From: Apus apus
Taxonomy: Eukaryota > Chordata > Aves > Apodiformes > Apodidae
Assembly (NCBI RefSeq): GCF_020740795.1
Contig: NC_067312.1
Coordinates: 43,300,405 to 43,364,404, forward strand
Reading direction: 5' to 3'
Length of the DNA stretch: 64,000 nt
Positions 25,337 through 37,500 of the stretch are shown here, piece after piece. The notes under the pieces were generated by a model. The model saw only the letters and a program-made list of their open reading frames with translations. It was not told where the DNA came from and did no database searches. Within the stretch, counting starts at the first letter, position 1. Each line of letters opens with the position of its first letter. The translations under genes and the position numbers were made by a program.

Positions 25337-26469
25337 GGTGATGTTACCCTCCGGCGGCTTGTCCAGCGTCGGTCGGTGGCCGGAAGGCAGGACGGCAGGT
25401 CCGTGGTGTCGGAGGGGCAGCCTCTCGGCAGCGGGTGCAGCGCCCGTTGGTTTCCTCTCCAGCGGCAGCAACACGGGGAGGGGGCTCCGGCCCCGACCCC
25501 AGGGCTCGGGACCCCGGCACGCTCGGCGCTGAGGCTCAGGCTGGACCCGGGGCAGGCAGGCAGGCAGGGTCCCAGCACCAGTGTCCGCAGCAGGGGGGTG
25601 TCCCACGCAGAAAGCATCCGAACGAGCCTCAGGGAGGAGGGAAGGGGCCCACCTGCTGCCCTCTCCACCTTTTATACCCCCTGACCCACCGGTCCAGTCA
25701 GTGTCACTGTCCAGAGCCAATGAGCGTCCGTGAGCCCCACTTTAAGGCGGTGATTGCCAGGGGCACAGGATGGCTTGTCGTCCATCCTTTCTGTCCCGGA
25801 CCACAGCTGTTGTTTTGGGTTCAGTTGTCCTTGAGAAGCGAGTCTGTTTTAGTTCGTTAGCTGGGGATAATCAGGAGAGGCCTTCGCTGGCTTAAAAGAC
25901 ATTTTGTTTAGACTTATGTGGGGAAGAAAAGAACAGTTTCCCACAGCAACTTTAGTGACTAAATCTAGCACTAACATTTATTCTTTTTCCTTGGAGGTCA
26001 TCCAGCTGAAGAAGCTAAACTAGCCTGAATGTTCCATACCATCATCACTTCTGTTTGTATCACACTGGACCTGTAAATTAAGTAATTTAGCTTGAAGTTC
26101 TTTCTACCTCCTTGAAAAAAAGGAAAAAAATAAATTGACAATTTAAAAGTGAAGGCTGACCAACTGAAAGGAACATCCAAGTCCTAGAACTTCCCTGCCT
26201 TAGATAACTCTTTCCAAACTACTTCTAACAATTTAATCGTAAACTCTGGAGTTTGGTCGGCTGTCAGATCTTTGATCTTTAGCTTTATGGGAAATAAATC
26301 ACTTAACACAAAATATAAATTGCAATGTGAATTCACTATTAAGAATTGTATTTTACAGTTGCAAAGGTTTGATGTTTTGGTAACTAGTACAAATCTAGTA
26401 ATCTTTGAGGGTAAAGTATGAAACAAAAAAATTCGGAGCTTCCAAACCCCCTTGCTTTCTAACACTCCT

Positions 26470-26960
26470 CACCACAGTGGGAGGCTAGGTGCGGCTGGGT
26501 AGGGATTCCGAGATCAAGACCCAATAACAACAAACAAGCTGTTATTGAGCAGGCATTCTTTATTGCAGCGCTGGGAAGCACTGGGGAATTATCCACCATG
26601 AGTGCTCCAACGAGTCAGTGAAACACCCCTACTAATATACACCAAAACCATGCATATTCAGTTCCATGTCAATGAGTTCCCGGAATTCTTCTACATAGTA
26701 ATTTTATTTCCTGGAATTGGCTATCTTTGTAATTATGCATGCTCGAGGGTCTCCTGTGGAGTTCTTTGTTGATTCTAGTCCTTTGTCATCTTTGTCCTGT
26801 CCCTGTCCTGGTCCTGTCTCCAGTCTCCGCTGGTAGATTGCCCAGGTGGATCAGAATCCACATCAGTGTGTCTGTAGGCGCCCAGGGTCTTAGAAGACTT
26901 GATGTTATCACAACCTACAGGATGCTTGGCATAGTTGACTGATAGTTTCACAAAGCACCT
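26470..26960 (-). mobile_element. Probable retroviral LTR (boundaries unresolved)
   Basis: On the minus strand the segment shows a TATATTAG box near 26635, AATAAAG at about 26557-26562 some 75 bases downstream, then a U5-like stretch ending near CCTAGCCTCCCA. U3 carries ATGCAT-rich motifs as in avian retroviral LTRs. No target-site duplication was found and the ends are approximate. The flanking 25951-26469 holds nothing recognisable. Confidence 0.5.
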
Positions 26961-27086
26961 TGTTTTAAAAGCAACCCTTAGTATAGAAATTCATTATTTT
27001 AGTAAACTTTTATTAGGCTATATTTCTATTGAATTTACTAACAAATATTCTATGATGTATCAAGTATATGTTGGTTGTATGAGTTA

Positions 27087-28603
27087 TATCTATGGGACCT
27101 GATGGGATTCACCCACAGGTCCTGAGGGAGCTGGCGGATGAAATTGCTCAGCCTCTGTCCATCATATTTGAGAGGTCATGGCAGTCTGGTGAGGTTCCTG
27201 CAGATTGGAAAAAAGGGAACATAGCCTCTGTTTTTAAAAAGGGGCAAAAGGAAGACCCAGGGAACTACAGGCTGGTCAGTCTCACCTCTGCCCGGCAAGA
27301 TCATGGAGCAGGTCCCCCTGAAGTCTCTGCTAAAGCACACAGAATATAAAGAGGTGATTGGTGACAGCCAACATGGCTTCACTAAGGGCAAGTCATGCCT
27401 GACCAGTCTGGTGGCCTTCTACAACATGGCTACAGAGATGGTGGATGGTGGCAGAGCAACTGATGTCATCTACCTGGATTTGTGCAAGACATTTGACACT
27501 GTCCCACATGACATCCTGGTGTCCAAACTGACAAGGCATGGATTTGACAGTTGGACCACTCGGTGGATAAGAGATTGGCTGGATGGCTGCACCCAGAGAG
27601 TTCTGGTCAATGGTTCAGTGTCTGAGTGGAGGCAGGTGATGAGTGGTGTTCCTCAGGGGTCACTACTGAGACCAGTGCTGTTTAACATCTTAGTTGGAGA
27701 CATGGACAGAGGGATTGAGTGTATCCTCAGCAAGTTTGCTGATGCTACCAAGCTGTGTGGAGCAGCTGACACCCTAGAGGTGACATCCAGAGGGACCCTG
27801 ACAGGCTGGAGAGGTGGGCCAATGCCAACCTCAGCAAGGCCAAGTGCAAGGTCCTGCATCAGGGTTGGCGCAACCCCAGGCACAAATACAGGCTGGGGGG
27901 AGAATGGAGAGAGAGCAGTCCTGAGGAGAAGGACTTGGGGGTGGTAGTTGGTGAGAAGCTCAACATAAGCCGCCAGTGTGTGCTGGAGCCCAGAGAGCCC
28001 ACTGTGTCCTGGGCTGCACCAAAAGAAGTGTGGCCAGCAGGGCCAGGGAGGTGATTCTGCCCCTCTACTCTGTTGAGACCCCACCTGGAGTACTGTGTAC
28101 AGCTCTGGTGCCCTCAGCACAAGAAAGGCATGGACCTGTTGGAGAGTGTCCAGAGAAGGGCCACAAAGATGATCCAAGGGCTGGAGCACCTCTGCTCTGA
28201 GGACAGGCTGAGAGAGTTCGGCTGTTCAGGCTAGAGAAGAGAAAGCCCCAAGGAGACATCATAGCACTTTCCAGTGCTTGAAAGGGGCCTACAGGAAAGC
28301 TGGGGAGGGCCTTTTCATCAGAAAAGATAGTGACAGGACAAGGAGTAATGGTTTTCAACTGAAAGAGGGGAGATTTAGGTTAGATATTAGGAAGAAATTC
28401 TTTACTATAAGGGTGGTGGGGACTTGAAATGGGTTGCTCAGGGATGTTATTGATGCCCTATCCCTGGAGGTTTTTAAGGCCGGGTTGGATGGGGTCTTGT
28501 GCAACCTGTTCTAGTGGTAGGGTTCCCTACTTATGGCAGGAGGGTTGGAACTTGATGATCTTTGAGGTCCCTTCCAGCCTTAATGATTCTATGATTCTAA
28601 ACC
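27087..28603 (+). mobile_element. CR1 LINE, 3' 1.5 kb including RT core
   Basis: This is a 5'-truncated CR1. The translation starts in the RT finger/palm region ([20 protein letters not shown]), continues through [15 protein letters not shown] and [14 protein letters not shown] to the SGVPQGS and FADA segments, then runs into the 3' UTR and a short ATTCTATG tail. The catalytic FADD reads FADA, and a frame shift occurs near 27290 and again near 27800, so it is dead. It still reads continuously for 214 codons, indicating a fairly young copy. Confidence 0.95.
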
Positions 28604-31284
28604 TGTGGTGTAGATACCCAGGTATCTAATTCTGTTGAAAGACATGACTTTTGAAGCTTTTATGATAGCTTTATTCAGGTTTTTTAAAGGTTAGATTTCC
28701 TCTGGCTTTATTTTTTTCTAACAGCAATAATAAATCTGAGGGGGGGAAAGAGAGAAAGGGCACATCTTTGTACTTTGATAAACAGCAATTTTAAATATTT
28801 TGCTCTTTTTATAAGCAAATATTTCCATTTAGTTAGCACTTCTATAGTCTAGTTTGTGTTAGATGGAGGAATAAAAGCATCTACTTTTTAAATTATGCTT
28901 TCTTTTTTCTTGAAGCATATGTTTCAGCTTTCCATCTCCTCTACCTGAAAGTCTATTCTTGAGTTCAGGATCAGTCAAGATTAAATAAACAGATGGTGAA
29001 ACTACAATATGTAGAAGCTGGGAGTGTGGATGGCCTTCTCTGCGTTAGATCTTAAAAAGGGGAACAGTTCTGCTGTTTCACCTGCTGCTATAGTAATAGC
29101 TGTATTCTCTTAGGGTAGTGGCTTAGTGTGAAGGTTGACTCAGCTGCCCCCAAACTGCCCTTCCTAAATGAAAGACATCTTTGTAGCTGAGCATGGGAAT
29201 TCTATTATTCTGCTTTCTCTGAAGTAGAACTGTGGTAGTGAAAACAAGCAGGCAGTGACCCACATAATACTCTGCACTTCTTCCAGTCGCTGTAAAGGTA
29301 AAAATGTCAAGGTCTTTGCAGTGCTTCCATCACTAAGTATGTATTTAAGATAAAAATCTTTGATCTGTTGCTGTCCACCTGCAAATAAGCAACAGATATT
29401 TCTGTGTAGATCTTTCTCAGTCTGTTGGTATAGTTTCTCTCTGAGACAACTGCTATCCTCTGCTTCAGATTTGTCCTGACACTTGCAGAGGTACAACCTG
29501 AAGTCAGTTTCTTTGAAGATTTTTGGAGACTTGGCACAAATTCTGCCCATGAAAAACAAGTGCTTTTAAGGAGAAGGAATAAACCTACACTTTACACAGT
29601 TAGCTGTGTCTAGCTATGTCACAACAGAAAGACTATGGCTTTCAGGCTGTAATTACTTTGGCTGTGATTTCAAAAGCTACATTTGGAGTAAACTTTCTGT
29701 AGCAGTTTGGCCAACATTCTACTGGATCAGCAGGGAAGAGATGTCCTGTATCACAACGTAGTACTGAGAAAGAGCGAAGAAGGAATTATTACCTAGTTGG
29801 AAATAGTCCCTGAAGGAATTTCCCTTTAATATTGAGAACATGCCGTATTTTTTGGGCTACTGGTACTAAATTATGCATGTGGTTTCCTCAGTAGATTTCC
29901 TCTGAACATGCTTTGCCAAAGTACAAACAGATAATGTGGTCTCACTGGACCCTGCAGTGTTGTCCAGTAGTAGCTGACATGAGGCTGTCTCCTGTCAAAC
30001 CAATAAATGAAATGCAAAATTGTAAGTATATAATGTGACAGTTTAATGCTGGGCAGGCAATTAAACAACTGACAAATGCTCTCTATTAATCCCTCTCCCT
30101 TCCCAGAAGGGGAAAGAAAAGAGAAAAGAGAGACTTTTTTTATTTGTTTGAAAACCAAACTACACAGCTTTAATGAAACAGTAATGATGAACAAAGAAAA
30201 TAATGAAATATATTACAAATATATACAGAACCAATATCACACTTCCCTCCCAGTAACACATCATCATGGAGGCTGCTGCAGGAGGGCCCTGGGAAAGTCC
30301 CAGACTGAGCTCCTGGAGTCAGTGACAGGCAGGAACTGGATGCAGGAACATGCAGATTCAGGAACACATAGATAGGGATCAAAGGATGACAAATGGATGG
30401 ACTCTTCTCAGGATGCTGGCCTGACCCTTTTCATTCCTTGAATTTGTACCAAGTATGATGCATATGGGATGGAATACTTGGGTCAAATTTGGGTCACCTG
30501 TCTGGTCCTCTCCCCCCTGCAGGAATGTCAGAGGTGTGACCCTTTTTCCTCTCATTTATTTCTGGAGCATAAGATGCTTTTTTGAACCAAGCAGTGGCCT
30601 TAGTTCTGCATACCATTCTCCAGCAGTAACTATAAACACTGAGCATTAAATCAGTCTTAGAAAAGTCTGACTGAAAACATGCTGTTAATTTCAGCAAGTG
30701 CAGCTTTTTAGAAGAAAGTTAACTGAGAAGTAAAATTACTAAAATAAGATTGGTTCTGTCCTAGCTCAAACCAGGACAATGAACAAGGATGACAGCATTA
30801 AAATTCATAGAAGGAACAGCAAATGGAATAAAGGAATATCAGGGACAAGCTTTGCACTGGTGAATCAAAAATGTCAATGTAATAAATGCTTCTTGAAATA
30901 GTTTTCCACTCTAAGTAAGTGTCAGATTTTAATTCTGGGCTGCAATACAGACTGGAGGTGAATGGAAGAGTGATTATATGTGGACTGGAGAGGAACAGAG
31001 GATTGAACAGATAAATAATAATGGCAAATTACGTAATTAATTTTTGCTAGATTATGTTTCATTGCAGTCATAACTAGGACTGCAACATGTGCAGAAAGTA
31101 AATTCTTAGAAAGATGCATGGTCAGTTATCTGTTTTGCACTAATTTTTCTGTATAATTTTATCAAGTTTTTGTTCTGTTTCAGTTGTTTTCAGTGGGACT
31201 TAGATAAATAAATACTCTGTTGCAATGTCTTACAGAGACTTCTGTCTGTATTTTTATTCCTTACGGAGATAGAAGGTAAGGGAA
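28604..31284. other. Intergenic, nothing recognised
   Basis: This is AT-rich sequence without recognisable exons. ORFs up to 131 codons (for example 29164-29559 minus) have no family resemblance and lie in frames with no codon bias that I can see. Confidence 0.55.
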
Positions 31285-32037
31285 CTGTAAAACTCAAATG
31301 TTACGATGAGGAGGATCATACAACGACTTCAAACGTACTTTCTCATAACACTGTAGATGTGCAGACACTAGGTAGCAAGCTCACAGCTTCTTGCAATTTC
31401 ATAAAAATAATTAAAAGCATGTTAGGTATGAGAAAATGAAACATGGCAACTTAATGTTGGACTAATAATACAAATAATTTTAAGGAAGAAAAAAGGACTC
31501 TAAAACATGTGAGGTTTGTTTCGCAATGCCTGTAATGCATGTTTAAAGAAGTTACAGGGAAAGGACTAAGGCAGGCAGAACTGTGGCAGGTATGCATCTT
31601 GATACTGCTTCGCTTTAGCTACGGTGTGAACGACGAAATCTAAGGGATTTATGACTACAAGGACAAAAGACCTGGGACAGAGTTGCAAAGGATGCTTCAC
31701 CTGGGGAATCAGAAGGAGACTCAGGCCTGAGGGATATAGTTGCTTTCATAGGCCTGAAGCTGTGGGAAAGTTGAACTAGAAGTATGTGTTCAGAACAGTA
31801 AAACCAACTGAGACAAGAGAACATAGAAACCGTTGTAAGGCAGTGTTAACTACCCTGACAATATAGCCTCTAAATGTGAAACACAGGCTTCAGCAAGGCT
31901 AAACTGCAAGATGATGTTGCAGAATGTTGCAGCAGAGATGCTTGCATCAGCTTAACAAAGTGTATAACTAGCTTGCTGTAAGAACAATAAAGGTCTTTGA
32001 TCAGGGAAACTCGGAGTCCATGAACTTAATCGCCACA
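31285..32037 (+). mobile_element. Probable LTR, right end clear, left end uncertain
   Basis: The right part has a typical R-U5 look: AATAAA at 31986-31991, then GGTCTTTGATCAGGGAAACT and an end at CGCCACA (32037). A left edge at TGTAAAAC (31285) would give imperfectly matching 6-bp flanks (GGGAAC and GGAAAC). The left half is not independently recognisable, so only the last 200-300 bases are well supported. Confidence 0.4.
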
Positions 32038-32043
32038 GGAAAC

Positions 32044-32433
32044 TGTCCTGGTTTCAGTGGGAAAGAGCATGAAGAGCAGGCCATTACTAGCCCTGAGGCA
32101 GCTGCAAGCTTAAGTCAGAGAAGCTGACCCAAGCTAGCTAACAGGTGTATCCCACGCCACTCACCTCATGCTCATTATGAAAGGGGGAGTATGGTGAGGG
32201 TGGGGAGTTCTGCTTCCTGGGACTTGTCCCTCTTGGCAAGCTGCTCCTGAGGATGAGTAAGAGCTTATATACTTTGTTGGTTTTTGTATTAGTTTTGTTA
32301 TGTCATTAAATCAATTTATGTTTCAACCCATGGGGCTTCTTTCTTCCTGATTCCCTTCTTAGCTGGGAAGAGGTCATTGGGTAAAAGGGCAAACTGCTTT
32401 AGCTTAGCTCCACATACAGACTAAATGAAGACA
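32044..32433 (+). mobile_element. Solo LTR, 5-bp TSD GAAAC
   Basis: It begins TGTCCTGGTTTCAG and ends GAAGACA, with TGTC/GACA terminal inverted repeats, and is flanked by GAAAC at 32039-32043 and 32434-32438. A TATATA box lies at 32266-32271 and an ATTAAA poly(A) signal at 32305-32310, in plus orientation. The opening sequence is characteristic of abundant avian ERVL-type LTRs. Length is 390 bp with no internal retroviral sequence. Confidence 0.88.
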
Positions 32434-32438
32434 GAAAC

Positions 32439-32953
32439 ACACATTGTGATGCAGCACCTACATCAAATTATGAACTGCAGCATGCTGTTTGACATATTTG
32501 CTATACCCCTACTTTAGTTTTGTAGTTTGAAATTCTGCTTCACTGTTTTTTTTAGAAAATGCATTCAATTAATGTTTTAACTACAAACACTTAAAATACC
32601 AGCTGCATTATACATATACTACATTGAGAAGCAATTTGCTCAGCCATAGAGAAGGCAGCAGAAGCTGAAAGGGAAGGAGAGTCTTACTCTCCACCATGGC
32701 TTAACAGAAATAAGGAGACCAGGAGAGAAATACTGCATAAAACTTAGTGAGTACATCTCTCTGTAGTACTCTGCTGTAGGTCATGGTCTCTACAGCAGAA
32801 TTCCTGCCAGGTCACTTAAGATGGAAACTATGTGAGCCACTAGTCCTATTTTTCAGTCTTAATAATCTATGTATGAACATTGCACATCTGACTTCTCCTA
32901 CCTGTGCCCTTCAGGAACACTGTGCAAAGCCAATTACACAGAAGTTGTCAAGT
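32439..32953. other. Intergenic, nothing recognised
   Basis: This is short AT-rich unique-looking sequence between an LTR and a CR1 copy. Confidence 0.5.
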
Positions 32954-33890
32954 ATCATAGAATAATAGAATGGTTTGGGTAGGAAGGGAACTTCAAGATC
33001 ATCTAGTGCCAAATCCCACTGCCATGGGTGAGGACACTTTCCACTCAAAAGCCCCCATCCAGCTTGGCCTTGAACACTTCCAGGGAGGAGAACACAGTCT
33101 CCCTGGGCTATCTGTGCCAGTGTCTCACCACCCTCACGCTACAGAATTTCTTCTTAATGTCTAACCTAAATCTACCCTCTTTCATCTTCAAAACATCACC
33201 CCTTGTCCTATCACTACAAGCCTTTATAAAAAACCCCTCCCTGGCTTTCCTGTAGACTCCTTCAGATTCTGGAAGGCTGCTCTAAGGTCTCCACGGAGCC
33301 TTCTTTTCTCCAGGCTGAACAACCACAACACTCTCAGCCTGTCTGTACAGCAGAGGTGCTCCAGCCTTCTGATCACCTTCATGGCCCTCCTCTGGACTCA
33401 CTCCAACAGCTCCATGTCCTTTTTTTGTTCAGGGCTCCAGAACAGGACACAGTACTCCCGGTGGGGTCTCACAAGAGGAGCGCAGAAGGGGAGAATCACA
33501 CTTGACCCGCTAGCCACACTTCTTTTGATGTACCCCAGGACATGGTTGACTTTCTGGCCTGCAAGTGCACAGTGCAGGCCCGTGTTGAGCTTCTTATCAA
33601 CCAACACCCCCAAGTCCTTCTCCTCAGTGCTGTTCTCTATGTATCCAGCCTGTGTGCTTGGGATTGCACTGACCCAGGCACAGGACCTTGCACTTGGCAT
33701 TATTGAACTTCATGCAATTTGCATGGGCCCACCTCTCGAGCCTGTCAAGGTCCCTCTGGATGGCCTCTCTTTCCTCCACCATATCAGCCATGCCACACAG
33801 TTTGGTGTCATCAGCGAACTTGCTGAGGGTGCACTCAGTTCCACTGTCCATGTAGCTGACAAAGATGTTAAACAGCACAGGTCCCAGCAC
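32954..33890 (-). mobile_element. CR1 LINE fragment (about 0.94 kb)
   Basis: The CR1 3' end lies at the left (ATCATAGAATAATAGAATGG, the complement of the octamer tail), running through the 3' UTR into ORF2. The minus-strand translation gives [20 protein letters not shown] and SKFADDTKLCG, so the catalytic FADD box is kept here. The copy is 5'-truncated near 33890 and contains frameshifts. Confidence 0.93.
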
Positions 33891-34458
33891 TGTCCAAACC
33901 AGGGTGAGGTAGCAGACAAGATGTCTATGCACAAAACAAGATTTATTGCAAACAGCACCAGGATCTTCACTACTGAACTAAAAACGCATGAGCACAACCA
34001 GATTTAGGATAGCAGAAGAGAACATTGAAGCAATAGTGCAAAAAGGTGTCTTAACAATAAAATTAACAGCTAATAGTCAGCTAGTTGGCAAAGGTTAAGC
34101 ATTTAAATGCTAGTATTTTACTTATTAATAGGTCTTGTACTAGATCTAGACCAATGATTAAAATAACACCTGGTCAGGTGATAAGACTCAATCCCACTAG
34201 AATCAGTGGAAGCACTCCACATTTCAGGTTCATTTCATAGTCATTCCAGGGTTGTGAGAAGGCTTCTTGTAAGTCTGAAGTTCTGCTTCTGCTTAGCTAT
34301 GTAGTGTTGGCACATAGCAACTCTGACTTGGATACAATAATCAGAGCAGTCTTAGTCTAGGTACAGAAACGTCTTGTATCTTCTTCTTTCTGTTGGCCAC
34401 CATATGTCTTGATCTTCTTCCCTCAAGGCATTTGCTGTCTGAGAACCAAAGTGTTCCT

Positions 34459-34493
<35 letters not shown>

Positions 34494-34500
34494 TGACTAT
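33891..34500 (-). mobile_element. Possible LTR-derived segment
   Basis: On the minus strand the left end reads as a U5-like stretch: AATAAATCTTGTTTTGTGCA then GACATCTTGTCTGCTACC and a CA end at the CR1 junction. No matching second boundary or target-site duplication was found, so this is tentative. Confidence 0.3.
34459..34493 (+). repeat. Poly(T) tract, about 33-34 T
   Basis: This is a pure T run, the longest homopolymer in the window. No retroposed gene is evident on its right side. Confidence 0.9.
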
Positions 34501-37500
34501 ATGGGGACTGATTCTAACTGTGTAGCAGGTATCTCGAATGATCCTTTTTAAGAGGCTGATGTTTTTTCTGGCCCTGCTGAACTGAAGAGAGTTAAGAGCA
34601 GCCTGTAGCCTGTTCAGTGCCAGAAAGCTGTATATGCAGCATGTAAATCATTGTACATATCCTGAGTCCATTAAAACCAGAAAGGCCAGCACTTCTCATC
34701 TTATCATTAACCATCAATCTCATAATGAGGAAGTAGAAAGTCACTGTATAGAAATACAGGTTTAAAATACCTGGGTGTGTGGCCCTCACCCAGACCATGA
34801 CTCCTACAGCAATGGGAAAGGACTTACCATAAGGAGTGTCTTACTTTTTTAAAGCACGACTTTGTATGAAAATTCCAGCTGTGGCATTGATCACATCAGC
34901 ATTTGAACAAATACATGTTCCTGCTTATATGAGCAGAACAAGTAAAAGCAATGCTTCAATGCTTGCAGAACTGGCAGCATGTTTTATAGCAACAGTTTGC
35001 CAACAAAATAAAGAACTTGATAGTAAATCTGTGTACAGAAGCAATCTCATTGAATTCGCCTCAGTGCATAAGGCAAACAGAATGTGGCATAATCTTCCAA
35101 GTGTGCCAAGCTTTTGTTTGCACTGGGTGCCTTTGGGTAATGAGTCGCCTAGAAGTGATACAGAAGTCAGCAGAAAGGATGTGTAAGCAAACATTTAATT
35201 TCTGGAGCCATTTTAACTTTTTTGGTTTTATCCTGGAGAATATCTATATACATCTTCACTACAGTGGTTGTTTTCCTTTCAAAGAAGGTAGCTTTGTTGC
35301 TCTTATCTTGTGTGTTCTATCTCTACTGTCAATGTTAGGCTGTTACCTAAGAAACATATCTAGTACAGCTAACTATATACGTGTGTAAATATATACATGG
35401 GATGGTGACAGTCCAAAAATATATAGTCACAGAACTAGCTGCAGAGAGCACCAGCAAAACCTTCAGACCTTCTACCTGCATAGGCACACAACATTTTGGT
35501 ATGGAGCAATGAAATTGTCAAAGGATCTCAACACAGGTTAGCACTACTGAATGCTTGCAAAGCTGTGCAGCTGTGAACATGCTGCTTCAAAAGCCAAGTT
35601 ACGTACTGTTTCAAATGTTGTAACTTCCTTGGTTTATGATTCTCAACTTCATGCCTTTACAAATGGTACATCAATGCTTCAACAGATATTACCTGACTTA
35701 AGCAATAATTTGAACAATGTGTTTGATTTTTTTTAACAGTACCTTTGACATAATAAAGTGTTCTAGTTTAACATCCACCCTTGTACTTGAACATCCTCAG
35801 ATAACCTTAGATTGACAAAAGCACATCAAACACAAACACCAAGACACGGGTGTATTATGGCTTTCCTCTGTGCTCTAGGCCTATTTATTTTGTGTAATAA
35901 TGTGTTCTTGCAGAAGAAACAGGACAACTAGAAATGTGAATGGAGAATTGATCCTTGACATTCTAGTTAAAATCCTGATTCCATATTTTAGAATTGCTTT
36001 CTCAGAGCTTGCCATAGCAGACAGTATTCTGGCCAATTTCCAGTGGACATTAGGGAGTCTGATCTCTTGTCCCATGGATGACACAAGATGAGGATGGGTC
36101 TTGCAAGCAGGGCAGTCCCTGTGGCACTGCTCAGAGAAGTGCATGGTGTAGAAGCCAAGAGGACTAGTTGGACCTGCTCTCAGCCCTCAGCTGCTGTTGC
36201 TGGTGTTCAGGAATGTATTGTGCAGGAACTGGAAGTGATGAACTTTTCAGTGTCCTAATATCCTTGCACAGTCATCCTCAGCATCCATACTCATCACAGT
36301 TTCAATATCCCAAATATTATTGCTGCTTTGATAGCCTCTCCCATAATCTAACCTGCAGGACTGCATCCTCCCAACATCATCTAGCACCTTGGTTGTTGGA
36401 CCATGGTAGAGGCAAGGGGGCTGCAGGCAGGTCCCTAGCCCTGTTAATCAGGGGTGGTTGGCAATGACAAGGCCTCTGCACAGCAGTTCTTGGTGTTTGA
36501 GCATGAGCAGAGGGACGGAAGTGTTGAGGAAAGCATGGGAGGTGCTGGAGAGTTTGTGGGAGACAGACATCACCCCAAGATGAAGACCTGGGTAACATAA
36601 AATTTCAGAGGATTTCTAAAAAGAATGCTAAAAATTCTTCTGAAAGATTCCCTTCAGACCCCTTGAAGTCCACAGTGGTTTTGTGATTCCTTTCGGTGAT
36701 GTAAGAGCTCCCTACTTGGATTTTCTTTGCCAGTTAAGCCAAGTGATTGCAGCAACCCGAGGATCAGTTAGGAAAAGAGGATTATGTGATGATATTGATC
36801 ATAGAAACTCCTTTTGTTTCTTTTCTCCTTTAGCTAAGTAGCTTTTTGTGATTTAGCAGCCTCTAGACCCATACAGCTCCCTCATTGTACAATCAGCAAG
36901 TACTGCCCATAGCTGGACTGTTTGCAAGCCACATTCCATTCAGGAATCCCAGATTTGCCTCTCTTGTTGCATTACATGTTGGCATGTATTGGTTTTAAGT
37001 TGCAAAAGCTGTAAAACTATGCAGTTTACTGTTTTGAAGCCAGCATAAAGGCTGAGGACTAATTGCAGTAATTTCCCTGAAGATATCTTCATTATTCCCT
37101 CTTGATAGTAACTGTAGTCCAGGCTAGAAACTCTTTTAGGAAGGGAGACATTTTCAGGATTTTTGTGCTGGAGATAGCCAAAGGGGCTGACTGCATTGTG
37201 CTTTGAATGTCTATGCAAATAAAATAATCAAAAGGAAGAGTGTGTCAGTCAATCTTTATGCATGTCACAGTGGAAAAACTAGTTAATTGGGTACTTCAAA
37301 GGAGGCTTTTTATCCTAGTCTCAGCTTGGTAGGCCATGTATTGAGGGTAGAGCTATAGTTAATACACGGACAAAGAAAGTAGCAAGAAATCATGTGTAAG
37401 ATCTCAAAAATGGTAGTCTACTGAATTTCCTTAAGCAGTGATATTTCATTGCTTGTTCCATAGGTTCCAAAACCATTAATTTAGTGGTTTAGACCAAACG

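Larger units (their letters stand above)
24846..25945 (-). mobile_element. Solo LTR of an endogenous retrovirus, 5-bp TSD GCAAC
   Basis: The block is GC-rich within AT-rich surroundings. It begins TGTCGC and ends CCCACA on the plus strand (TG...CA termini) and is flanked on both sides by GCAAC (24841-24845 and 25946-25950). On the minus strand it carries an ATTGG (inverted CCAAT) box, TATAAA at plus positions 25671-25676 and AATAAA at 25072-25077, in the order U3-R-U5. Length is 1100 bp with a long apparent R region holding a (CA)n tract. A 5-bp duplication fits ERVL-type integration. No internal retroviral genes are present, so it is a solo LTR. Confidence 0.85.

Noticed and set aside
27303-27947. 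214-codon ORF with reverse-transcriptase resemblance as a host gene
   Set aside because: It is CR1 ORF2 with a broken catalytic box and frameshifts, not a domesticated gene.
34836-35388. Overlapping ORFs of 116 and 123 codons
   Set aside because: They show no recognisable motif, no splice context and no conserved neighbour; chance ORFs of this size are expected in 64 kb.
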